NCBI RefSeq assembly: GCF_007997155.1 | Contig: NZ_VORT01000005.1 | Span: 186,001-250,000 of the forward strand | From: Aequorivita antarctica | Lineage (GTDB): Bacteria > Bacteroidota > Bacteroidia > Flavobacteriales > Flavobacteriaceae | Length of the DNA: 64,000 bases | Direction of reading: 5' to 3' | Shown here: one piece after another, positions 35,987-43,354 of the stretch | Position numbering within the stretch: the stretch's first letter is position 1 | Layout of the letters: every line of letters begins with the position of its first letter | Made by a program: the position numbers and the translations under genes | The notes under the pieces: model-generated | What the model saw: the letters and a program-made list of their open reading frames with translations, nothing else | Database searches by the model: none | Told to the model about the DNA's origin: nothing

Positions 35987-36720
35987 TGTCTTAAATGTTT
36001 TTACAAAGATTCATCAAACAAAAACAATTAATCGACCTTGCGTGAAAGTAGGGACTTATTGTAATTTTTGAACATTGAAAATCAATAATTTAAAATAACA
36101 CGGAATTTGTAAAATTAAGAAATATGTCTTTTGTTTAACTCATTTAATTATTCGATTGTGTCTGATTCGTTGCTTTTTTATGTATTTATTAAATGAAAAT
36201 TTTTGAATTGAAGCCACATCCAATATCATGACCGTTGACTGATTGAATTTGAAATGCTCCAGCAATTTCAAATTAGTATCGAGGTGTCCCGGTTTTAAAG
36301 TTCGAACCATTATCTAGGCCACCTCCCCATACTTAAGATTCAGCATAATTTATAAATGAATAGCCTACACTTAAAGTTATTACTACGGACAACCATTTTA
36401 CCAAAATGAAAGTCTAAAAAAATAGAACTTAAATTAAGTGTTAGATGAAGAATTCAATAAAAAACAATTCTAATTGTATTATATCATTATTTGTTTATCT
36501 TTTTTAATGATTTGTACTTTAAAGTCATTTGAAAAGGGTTATTTGATTTAACCGATAAAACTGGATTTCTTCACATTCTAACCTATAGAGCACTGGTATA
36601 CTTCTTTTTTTGGAACACTTCTAATAAGTGGAAATTAGGTTTCTTTGAAAGTTTAGATCCACACTATACCAATTAATATTTCGGGTTAAATCCTACAAAC
36701 TTATAATATACAGAATTTAT
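35987..36720. other. intergenic; hydrolase promoter and probable element boundary zone
   Basis: About 730 AT-rich bases without a gene. It holds the promoter of the S33 hydrolase, including the 24-bp motif. The edge of the conjugative element should fall between here and 36720; no attachment-site repeat could be identified by eye. Confidence 0.45.
36033..36056 (-). promoter_or_regulatory. shared 24-bp promoter motif, copy C
   Basis: The ends CGACCT and GGACT match copies A and B1, and 15 of 24 columns are invariant among the three. In gene direction 21 nt separate it from AATCTTTG (36011-36004), exactly as at B1. The ATG is at 35986. Confidence 0.65.
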
Positions 36721-37252
36721 ATCCCGTTCAGCACTTTCCCCTGCATTCCGCGAAAAGCTGCATTACGGGAAAAGAGCTTCTCTACAAAAAGTCTTGAACA
36801 CCGTCCCAATTTCCGCTTTCCATTCCACTGACCCGATCCGCTGCGCCGGAACGGGAGCTCCATTCCCAAGCAGAAATTGTGAACGGAGTCCGCCCGTTCG
36901 GAATTCACATTTTTGCGTTTGTTCCCACTTCCCTTGATTTAGTATTTCACATACGTCCTTTAGAAACCTCCCGAGCCGCCACTGTCCCTACCTTTTTTTG
37001 ACGGCAAAATACCAACATTTGGAAGTTAAACGGACTGCATAACCGGTCGCGGGCTCCCTTTTATAAGTCCTTATTAATTCCAAATATTGAAAATGTATCA
37101 GCAACAAAAAAAGGTAACAGCGACGGCCTATGGGAAGTAAATCTAAAACGAAAATTATGGAATCTTACGAAATCAATAAAAGGGAAGCGGGAACAAAGTT
37201 AAAAAAACAAAAAAAGGAAAACGCTCTGGATATAATAAGTAAATCACTGTAA
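36721..37252 (+). repeat. element leader repeat, copy 2
   Basis: This is the intact copy of the leader, directly upstream of ssb. It is richer in G and C than its surroundings and contains the hairpin GAACGG/CCGTTC (36881-36899, 7-nt loop). It ends in a 40-codon small ORF. The reverse-strand frame at 36717-36908 is not considered a gene. Confidence 0.75.
37130..37252 (+). CDS. small basic protein, 40 aa
   Basis: ATG at 37130 opens a 40-codon frame ending TAA at 37252, 68 nt before ssb. The product is very lysine-rich (TKLKKQKKE) and ends ENALDIISKSL. In repeat copy 1 the matching position reads NALDIISQSF in frame, with the preceding part broken by a stop and a deletion. That frame-keeping substitution pattern suggests this is, or was, a translated gene. 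The family is unknown; co-expression with ssb is likely. Confidence 0.45.
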   Translation: MGSKSKTKIMESYEINKREAGTKLKKQKKENALDIISKSL

Positions 37253-37320
37253 AAAAAATATAACCGCAAACTATCCGAAGGGTTCGGATGGTATTTTAAT
37301 TAATCCTTAATTTTTCAATC

Positions 37321-37674
37321 ATGAGTACACTAAAAAACAAAGTACAGTTGATCGGGAACGTGGGCAATGCCCCCGAAACCAAGACCCTAGAGAGTGGCAA
37401 GAAAGTCGCAAACTTTTCACTTGCAACCAATGAATTTTATAAAAATTTAGAAGGTGAAAAAGTGCAGAACACCCAATGGCACACTATTGTTGCCTGGGGC
37501 AAGATTGCCGAAATCGTAGAGAAATACGTAGGCAAAGGAAAGGAAGTTGCCATAGCCGGTAAATTGACCTCCCGTTCCTATGAGACCGAAGCAGGAGAGA
37601 AACGATATGTTACCGAAGTGGTAGCAGATGAAATCCTTTTGCTTGGAACCAAGGACAACGGAAACGCTGAATAA
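37321..37674 (+). CDS. ssb: single-stranded DNA-binding protein
   Basis: The protein has 117 residues with a full OB fold: MSTLKNKVQLIGNVGNAPETK, then VANFSLATNEFY, WHTIVAWGKIAEIVEKYVGKGKEVAIAGKL and RSYETEAGEKRYVTEVVADEIL. The tail is very short (TKDNGNAE) and lacks the usual DDDIPF-type C-terminal acidic tip of housekeeping SSB, which is common in mobile-element copies. It would coat single-stranded DNA during transfer or after entry into a recipient. It is the first sizeable gene of the element, behind the long leader, with a terminator-like hairpin after it. Confidence 0.92.
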   Translation: MSTLKNKVQLIGNVGNAPETKTLESGKKVANFSLATNEFYKNLEGEKVQNTQWHTIVAWGKIAEIVEKYVGKGKEVAIAGKLTSRSYETEAGEKRYVTEVVADEILLLGTKDNGNAE

Positions 37675-37687
37675 CAGCGGTAAAATG

Positions 37688-37726
37688 TAAGAGGGCGTTC
37701 GCGACCAAACCAACGCCCTCTTATTC
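37688..37726 (+). terminator. hairpin after ssb
   Basis: TAAGAGGGCGTT (37688-37699) pairs perfectly with AACGCCCTCTTA (37712-37723) around a 12-nt loop, followed by TTCATT. It lies 14 nt after the ssb stop. Confidence 0.75.
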
Positions 37727-37753
37727 ATTATTAACTTCTAAAAAAATTAAACA

Positions 37754-38134
37754 ATGAAAGCACAAGTTAACGAAATAAAACAGGGATTGCAACATTTCCA
37801 TGGTTCTGAAATGTTCTATCAAATCCCATTATTAAGAACACGTTTTACGGACGGACTGAAATATCTTTCAGAAGTTGCAGATTGTTTTTGGCTGATAACA
37901 GATACTTCAGTGATTGCAAAAAGTCTGATGAACCGAAGTGAATTTGTAACCATCGACTTTAAAAGATTGTCCGAGGAAAAACAGGATTTTACTGGTTACG
38001 AAGCGGAAATTATCTACACAGATGGCAACGATACCATTTTGGAAAAGCACGGTTATCGAGCAACCGATTTTCCACTGGATGAACTGCGGTTATTTTTTGT
38101 AAATGATACACTTATGTTACCGAGCGAATATTAA
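37754..38134 (+). CDS. DUF6876 family protein
   Basis: The protein has 126 residues. It shows FHGSEMFYQIPLLRTRFTDGLKYLSE at the start, a central WLITDT, and TDFPLDELRLFFVNDTLMLPSEY at the end, which are the conserved ends of DUF6876 proteins found on Bacteroidota plasmids and conjugative elements. The biochemical role is unknown. It lies behind ssb and in front of another small gene, a common early-region arrangement. Confidence 0.8.
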   Translation: MKAQVNEIKQGLQHFHGSEMFYQIPLLRTRFTDGLKYLSEVADCFWLITDTSVIAKSLMNRSEFVTIDFKRLSEEKQDFTGYEAEIIYTDGNDTILEKHGYRATDFPLDELRLFFVNDTLMLPSEY

Positions 38135-38154
38135 GAAATCCCAAAACAAATGTT

Positions 38155-38352
38155 ATGATTTATCTTAATTATTCCAATCTGAACGAGGAAACCCAAACGC
38201 AGCTTTTGAAAAATTCCAAAGAGGAAATACAAGAGCGGTTTGGGGATGATATCCGAAATTATGCTGAAAAGCACAATATTGATTTTGAAAGGATGCTCGA
38301 TGAGGAAGCACAGCGAAATCTTTACAGCTATGATTTTGTATTCAATATTTAA
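38155..38352 (+). CDS. small hypothetical element protein, 65 aa
   Basis: The protein has 65 residues, is acidic and mostly helical (NSKEEIQERFGDDIRNYAEK, then FERMLDEEAQRNLYSYDFVF). It starts 20 nt after the DUF6876 gene and is followed by a terminator, so the two appear to form a unit. No function is known. Confidence 0.55.
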   Translation: MIYLNYSNLNEETQTQLLKNSKEEIQERFGDDIRNYAEKHNIDFERMLDEEAQRNLYSYDFVFNI

Positions 38353-38370
38353 CATTTAAAACCAAAATCC

Positions 38371-38400
38371 AAAGACCTCTGAATTTTCAGGGGTCTTTTA
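38371..38400 (+). terminator. rho-independent terminator
   Basis: AAAGACCTCTGAA (38371-38383) pairs with TTCAGGGGTCTTT (38386-38398), followed by TTTTATTTTT. It ends the DUF6876/65-aa unit. Confidence 0.85.
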
Positions 38401-38403
38401 TTT

Positions 38404-38745
38404 TTATAAAATTCCAGTGAAATATCCGCAATGGAATTGATTGTTTGATACCAATAATTCGAGTTGTCAAAGTAGGATATCACAAAGTTTTTGAATCGGT
38501 TTCGGAAATGAAATTGGAACTATAATTTTCTATGGAAAAGTTCGAAAATTTTGTCCGCGCGCGAAAAAATTGGAGAAGCAAGAGGGTAACACGCTGCGCG
38601 ATGTTAGAATTCCAATTTAATTTATAAATAATTGATTTGTAGCTCATTATATTCTCATAGGAATTTGATAAAGTTGGAACGGTAATTATTTTTCACGAAA
38701 AAAATTTTCCGCGCCAACAAAACCAACAAAATTTTCACGAAAAAA
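38404..38745. other. candidate origin of transfer region
   Basis: About 340 non-coding bases sit directly before the mobilization genes, where oriT is expected. Features include a GC-rich core in AT-rich flanks (CCGCGCGCG near 38555), GAGGGTAACACGCTGCGCG at about 38582-38600, and AATTTTCCGCGCC near 38703 that partly echoes the first core. A nick site cannot be named from sequence alone. Confidence 0.35.
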
Positions 38746-38747
38746 AT
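38690..38747 (+). promoter_or_regulatory. 16-bp direct repeat at the mobilization gene start
   Basis: TTTTCACGAAAAAAAT occurs at 38690-38705 and again, identical, at 38732-38747, 42 bp apart. The second copy overlaps the start codon of the 38746 gene. The arrangement suggests autoregulation or relaxosome binding by the encoded protein. Confidence 0.5.
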
Positions 38748-39132
38748 GGACAGAGGATATGAAAGGGAACGGTTTGAAAGCTTAAGCATTAAACGATCGG
38801 TGGCCAAAAAATTTAAGAAGTACTGTAAGACAATATCCAGATCACAGTCGATGACGCTCCTGCTAATGTTGGACTTTTTTCGGGACAATGGCATTTCGCC
38901 TGAGGAGTCCCTGGGCCCAAATCTGATGGCATCTGAATTGCGGATAATGAAAAGAATAAATGCTGTGATAGCAATTATGAGGGATATGGAAAAAACACAG
39001 ACCAAACCAACCGCCGCGATGATACTTTCCCTTTTCGAGGAATCAGCACCAAATGAAAAGCCCCTCATTTTGGAAAAGAAATCTACGGAAGTAAAACCTT
39101 TGAAATACACGGAACGACAGGATGAAAATTAA
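38746..39132 (+). CDS. BfmA/BtgA-type mobilization protein
   Basis: The protein has 128 residues. The N-terminal part (FESLSIKRSVAKKFKKYCKT, then ISRSQSMTLLLMLDFF) resembles a ribbon-helix-helix DNA-binding module of the BfmA/BtgA mobilization proteins, and the rest is helical. Such proteins bind oriT and help the relaxase. Its start codon lies in a direct repeat. The relaxase gene follows after 12 nt. Confidence 0.75.
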   Translation: MDRGYERERFESLSIKRSVAKKFKKYCKTISRSQSMTLLLMLDFFRDNGISPEESLGPNLMASELRIMKRINAVIAIMRDMEKTQTKPTAAMILSLFEESAPNEKPLILEKKSTEVKPLKYTERQDEN

Positions 39133-39144
39133 AATTTATTAGTA

Positions 39145-40173
39145 ATGTATATAACAATAACACCCCAGAAGTTGGGAGATAACTATTCACAAAGTGCAGC
39201 TGATTTTGTGGAATATCTGGAAAAGGAAAATTTAAGTGTGGAAAATGAAAATGAGGAATTCTTTTTCAATCAATATGAGGATAAAATAGGAGCGGAGGAG
39301 GTGGTCGAGGAAATTGATGGCAACACCGCGAAACTCAAAAAAATTGAACCAAAATTTTATTCCATTACGGTCAGCCCCTCAAAATACGAAATAAAAAATC
39401 TGCAAAATAGTAGCGAGGATTTAAGAAAATATACACGGGAAATTATGAAGGATTATGTGGCCTCCTTCAACCGGGAAATAAACGGCAAGGCTATAACCAT
39501 AGATAATATAAAATACTATGCAAAAACTGAACACCAACGCACCTTCAAGGGAGCGGATATCCAGATTCGGGAGAACCAACCCTTTGCAACTAAAATTCTA
39601 AAACTTGAAAAGGAGATACGGACAATCAAGAGCGGAGAGAAGGAGGGGAGCACCAAAGCTCTGGAAAGTGAAATAAGGAAATTGGAAAGGGAAGCTCCCC
39701 ATCAGCAGAATGGAAAACGTATAGTCAGGGGAATGCAAAAGGAAGGTAACCAAAGCCATATCCACATCATCGTAAGTCGAAAGGATGCCTCAAATTCAGT
39801 AAGCCTTTCCCCAGGGAGCAAATACAAATCTTCCGAAGTAATTATGAACGGTAAGCTGATAAAACGCGGCTTTGACCGGGATCAATTTTTTGCCAAAGCG
39901 GAGAAAACTTTTGATAGCAACTTTGGCTACAAGCGAAATTATGTGGAAACCTATCACGCGAGAAAGGAATTTATAAAAAATCCAAATTTCTACTTTTCCG
40001 CATTGTTGCAACTGCCAACAAATGAAAAGGCGATTGCCTTTAAACTGATACGGGAATCCGGATTGCCAGTCCAGAGCATTCCAACAAACTCGGCGCAATT
40101 GGCACTGAAAGTTTTTAACAGACTGAGACGGGGAGTGGACATTGCAGTCAAATCCAGCTCAATAGGAATTTAA
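39145..40173 (+). CDS. mobB: MobB-family relaxase (DUF5712-like)
   Basis: The protein has 342 residues and begins MYITITPQKLGDNYSQSAADFVEYLEKEN, the characteristic head of this family. The HUH-type metal site is visible as SHIHIIVSRKD at about residues 204-214, and tyrosines in IDNIKYYAKTEHQRTFKG (about 125-142) are candidates for the nicking nucleophile. It would cut one strand at oriT and stay attached to the transferred DNA. The gene lies between the BfmA/BtgA-type gene and mobC with short spacers (12 and 7 nt), forming one mobilization operon. Confidence 0.82.
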   Translation: MYITITPQKLGDNYSQSAADFVEYLEKENLSVENENEEFFFNQYEDKIGAEEVVEEIDGNTAKLKKIEPKFYSITVSPSKYEIKNLQNSSEDLRKYTREIMKDYVASFNREINGKAITIDNIKYYAKTEHQRTFKGADIQIRENQPFATKILKLEKEIRTIKSGEKEGSTKALESEIRKLEREAPHQQNGKRIVRGMQKEGNQSHIHIIVSRKDASNSVSLSPGSKYKSSEVIMNGKLIKRGFDRDQFFAKAEKTFDSNFGYKRNYVETYHARKEFIKNPNFYFSALLQLPTNEKAIAFKLIRESGLPVQSIPTNSAQLALKVFNRLRRGVDIAVKSSSIGI

Positions 40174-40180
40174 TTTTTAA

Positions 40181-41767
40181 ATGATGGAATTTAATGACCC
40201 CATAAATATTATTACCATCATCGCTCTGGCTGGGTTTATTTTCTATGGAATCTTTCGATTGACAAAATATGGATTTTGGCTAAACCTGATTTTACTCTTT
40301 TCGTTGCTGTATTTTATAACCGATGCAATTGGTTGGAAAACTTCACTACTATATTTTGTATGTCCCATATTGCTGATGAACACCATATTGTATGTTTTTT
40401 TTCAAAAAGATGACCATACTATTAAAGACAGTTCGAAATACAAAGTTCACTTTAGATTGAACATCGGTAGTTTCAAAATCCAAAATATAAGAAGGGGTGC
40501 TTCGATAATTGGTGCAGCGGGTAGCGGTAAAACGGAAAGCGTAGTCTATGGATTTCTGAAACATTTTAAAAAATATTCTTTCTGTGGGGTAATACACGAC
40601 TATAAGGATTTTGAGATAACCGAAATGGCATATCCACTTTTTAGGGAGTCCGATGTCCCTTTTTATATAATATCGTTTGATAAAATAATACATCGCGTAA
40701 ATCCCATTGCTCCAAGATATATCGAAAATGAGGAAAGCGTTAATGAGCTCTCCAGGGTCATTATTGAAAACCTTTTGGAACATAGGGAATCTGGCACCAC
40801 TGGAAGTACAAAATTCTTTAATGATGCCGCAGAGGGATTGATCGGTGGTCTTATTTGGAGACTCCGAACATCCTATCCGCAATACTGCACATTGCCACAT
40901 CTTATTGCAATCTACCAATATCTTGACACAGAAAGCTTGGTAGCTTTTTTAAGTACAAATACTACTTCGCGCGCAATGGCTGATGCGTTTATTAGTGGCA
41001 AGGACTCCGAGAGGCAAACGGCAGCGGTAAAGAGTACGTTGGCAAATGCCCTAAAACGTATCAGCACCCAACATATCTTTATGGCACTTTCTGCAGATGA
41101 GGTTCCCCTGAATATAAATAACCGAAGTAATCCAGCCGTTATTTCTGTAGTGAACAATCCAAAATTTGAAACTGCCTATTCCCCTGTAATCGCAACAATA
41201 ATCCATACCATTACCAAGCAGATGAGTGTGCGGAATTCCCTTCCGTCATTTTTAATGATGGAAGAAGCTCCGACCATACGTTTATTGAATATGCACCGCA
41301 TCCCAGCAACATTGAGGAGTTATGACATCGCAACTATCTATGTGATGCAGGATAAGATACAGAATGATATGATGTACGGGGAGAAGGCAAGCAAGGCCAT
41401 ATTGAGCAACCTTTCCTATCAGTTTTTCGGGAAGGTCAATGATCCTGACACCGCGAAATATTATGAGCGTTTCTTCGAGATCATCAAAATGCCCACGCAC
41501 AGTATCAGCAAAAGTAGCGGCCTGAGTTTTGAAAGCCGGGTTACTAAAGGGGAAAAGGAGGTGTCCAAACGTAGGGCGGATGTTTTCTTTCGTCTCAAAC
41601 AGGGACAATTTGTGGCTTTTGCGGATGGGAAGGATAGAAAAGTGCAGTTCAAATTACAGAAGATTCAGAGAAGCCTGCCAAATGGGACAAAGGAGTATTC
41701 TAAGGTAGATTTGGAAGCTAATTTTGAGAGGATTTATGATGAAGCGAAGTCGATATTTGATAATTAA
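40181..41767 (+). CDS. mobC: MobC coupling protein (VirD4/TraG-type ATPase)
   Basis: The protein has 528 residues. Two N-terminal membrane helices (IITIIALAGFIFYGIF and WLNLILLFSLLYFIT) are followed by a Walker A motif GAAGSGKTES at about residue 108-117. A Walker B-like LMMEEAPTI lies near residue 358. It belongs to the type IV coupling proteins, which bring the relaxase-DNA complex to the transfer channel. The next gene downstream is on the opposite strand, so the mobilization operon ends here. The start may be either of two adjacent Met codons. Confidence 0.87.
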   Translation: MMEFNDPINIITIIALAGFIFYGIFRLTKYGFWLNLILLFSLLYFITDAIGWKTSLLYFVCPILLMNTILYVFFQKDDHTIKDSSKYKVHFRLNIGSFKIQNIRRGASIIGAAGSGKTESVVYGFLKHFKKYSFCGVIHDYKDFEITEMAYPLFRESDVPFYIISFDKIIHRVNPIAPRYIENEESVNELSRVIIENLLEHRESGTTGSTKFFNDAAEGLIGGLIWRLRTSYPQYCTLPHLIAIYQYLDTESLVAFLSTNTTSRAMADAFISGKDSERQTAAVKSTLANALKRISTQHIFMALSADEVPLNINNRSNPAVISVVNNPKFETAYSPVIATIIHTITKQMSVRNSLPSFLMMEEAPTIRLLNMHRIPATLRSYDIATIYVMQDKIQNDMMYGEKASKAILSNLSYQFFGKVNDPDTAKYYERFFEIIKMPTHSISKSSGLSFESRVTKGEKEVSKRRADVFFRLKQGQFVAFADGKDRKVQFKLQKIQRSLPNGTKEYSKVDLEANFERIYDEAKSIFDN

Positions 41768-41787
41768 GTGATGACAGAAAAAATCAA

Positions 41788-43353
41788 TTATAACAACTCA
41801 GGAAATTTTAAAGTTGGGGTATCTATTTCAACACCTAAATCATTTAACTTTTGTTTTGTGCTATTTGAAATGGGCTCTAAGCAAGCAATACACAATACCT
41901 TTCTTGCTCTACTAAAAGCTACATAGCCTAACCTGGGATAGTCACTTGTTGCCCTATCTGAATGTCCGTCTCTGGTTTCAGTATTTGACTCTAACCAAAG
42001 GTTAAGCTCAACTTCATTTTTTGCTACTGCAAGAACAGCATCTAATTCAAGTCCTTTAAACCTATGAATATTTGAAACCATTATAGCTTCAGTATCAGTA
42101 TTAGAAACAATAATTTGACGCAGGTTATCAATTTTGAAAGGAAGATCATTTTTTATAACAAGGTCGAATGTGTCTTTAATAAAAGAGGCGAATGAATTTT
42201 CATTAGTTATAATTTCTGTGCGTATTGCTCTTATTATCTGAACAGCCATTATCCTTAAATCAAATGGTGTTAATCCTTGTTCTTCACAAAATGCACTTTG
42301 GTTAGTTCCCAAAGATGATAATAATGTGTCTTTAATTTCAGAAACTGCAGAAATTTTAGCAGATTTATCTGGTGTAAGAACATTCCCATTCAATGCAGCA
42401 ACTGCCTTTTTTACTACATCTTTTTTTTTTGCTATTATTCCTCGTTCCTTGTAAGGAATTTTGTTGCTATCGCATCTTTTAAAGAATTCTGGTAACATTG
42501 CAGTTATATTTTGGGTAGCACTTATAAACTTAACAGGCACACCAGAAATTTCGCTATGACAATATTGTTCAAATGTATTGGCTTCACAAATCCTTTGACT
42601 AAAATTATTTAAGAAAGTCACTATGGTCTTTACAGAGCGCCTGTTAGTTTTATTCAGCGTAGTTTCGTACTGATTCATCCTTGAAGCCCTAAGAATGGGG
42701 ATGTTTTGAAAGTTCTTAATTGATGAGTCAAAACTTTGAATGTATTGTTCTGGGTCGCCAACACAATATATAGTTGTCTTCTTTTCTTTTCTTAGAGACT
42801 CTATAATTCCAAACATTTTATTCCCAGTATCTTGAAATTCATCAACATACAAGTATTGGATTCTATTCGCTAGAATTTCTTTAAGTCTTTTATTTTCGAG
42901 AGATTTCTCAGCTAAATTTAATGTTTGGTCGTAGGTTATGTATCCGTCTTTATTTAGGGATGTGGTTAATCTGCTTTTAATATAATTTTTAGCCTTAAAA
43001 TCGGGTGTTTCGCCAGTATTTTTGAACATCCTGTTTAGAACATCGTCTGTTCCACATTGAATGAAAAGCTTTTCACCATTAATGTCATTATTATTTAAGC
43101 TCGAATAAGGTATTACAATGAAACGATTTAAAAACGAATGAATAGTACCAATAAACAAATTTGGCGGTATAGCTATTTTTTTTCCAAGACGTTCCTTTAT
43201 ATTTTTTGTAGCTGAGTTAGTATAAGTAACAACCACCATATAGCGGTGTCGTTCTAAGTGTTTTAGTGCTTGGATTATTTCATCTACCATTCCGTGCGTT
43301 TTTCCAGCACCAGGACCTGCAATTACAATTTTTGGTTTACCCACATTTATCAT
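41788..43353 (-). CDS. gajB: Gabija-like GajB, UvrD-type helicase
   Basis: The protein has 521 residues. Superfamily 1 helicase motifs are visible: Walker A GPGAGKTH at 13-20, motif Ia VVVTYTNSATKNIKERL, Walker B LYVDEFQDT near residue 170, YCVGDPEQYIQSFD, VSNIHRFKGLELDAV, and motif VI YVAFSRARKVL near residue 485. It starts 1 nt after the stop of the OLD-family gene (43355-45241). An OLD nuclease followed by a UvrD-like helicase is the layout of Gabija anti-phage systems, in which the helicase is thought to sense nucleotide depletion or DNA ends and aid the GajA nuclease. It is cargo inside the conjugative element. Confidence 0.82.
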   Translation of the reverse strand: MINVGKPKIVIAGPGAGKTHGMVDEIIQALKHLERHRYMVVVTYTNSATKNIKERLGKKIAIPPNLFIGTIHSFLNRFIVIPYSSLNNNDINGEKLFIQCGTDDVLNRMFKNTGETPDFKAKNYIKSRLTTSLNKDGYITYDQTLNLAEKSLENKRLKEILANRIQYLYVDEFQDTGNKMFGIIESLRKEKKTTIYCVGDPEQYIQSFDSSIKNFQNIPILRASRMNQYETTLNKTNRRSVKTIVTFLNNFSQRICEANTFEQYCHSEISGVPVKFISATQNITAMLPEFFKRCDSNKIPYKERGIIAKKKDVVKKAVAALNGNVLTPDKSAKISAVSEIKDTLLSSLGTNQSAFCEEQGLTPFDLRIMAVQIIRAIRTEIITNENSFASFIKDTFDLVIKNDLPFKIDNLRQIIVSNTDTEAIMVSNIHRFKGLELDAVLAVAKNEVELNLWLESNTETRDGHSDRATSDYPRLGYVAFSRARKVLCIACLEPISNSTKQKLNDLGVEIDTPTLKFPELL

Positions 43354-43354
43354 A

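Noticed and set aside
36717-36908. 63-residue minus-strand ORF in leader copy 2
   Set aside because: It has no counterpart in copy 1 and lies in a structured non-coding block.
28864-38400. Near-identical terminator stems at 28864, 33332 and 38371 as a mobile repeat
   Set aside because: Similarity is limited to the GACC/GGTC stem, which is common in terminators of this group; flanks are unrelated.
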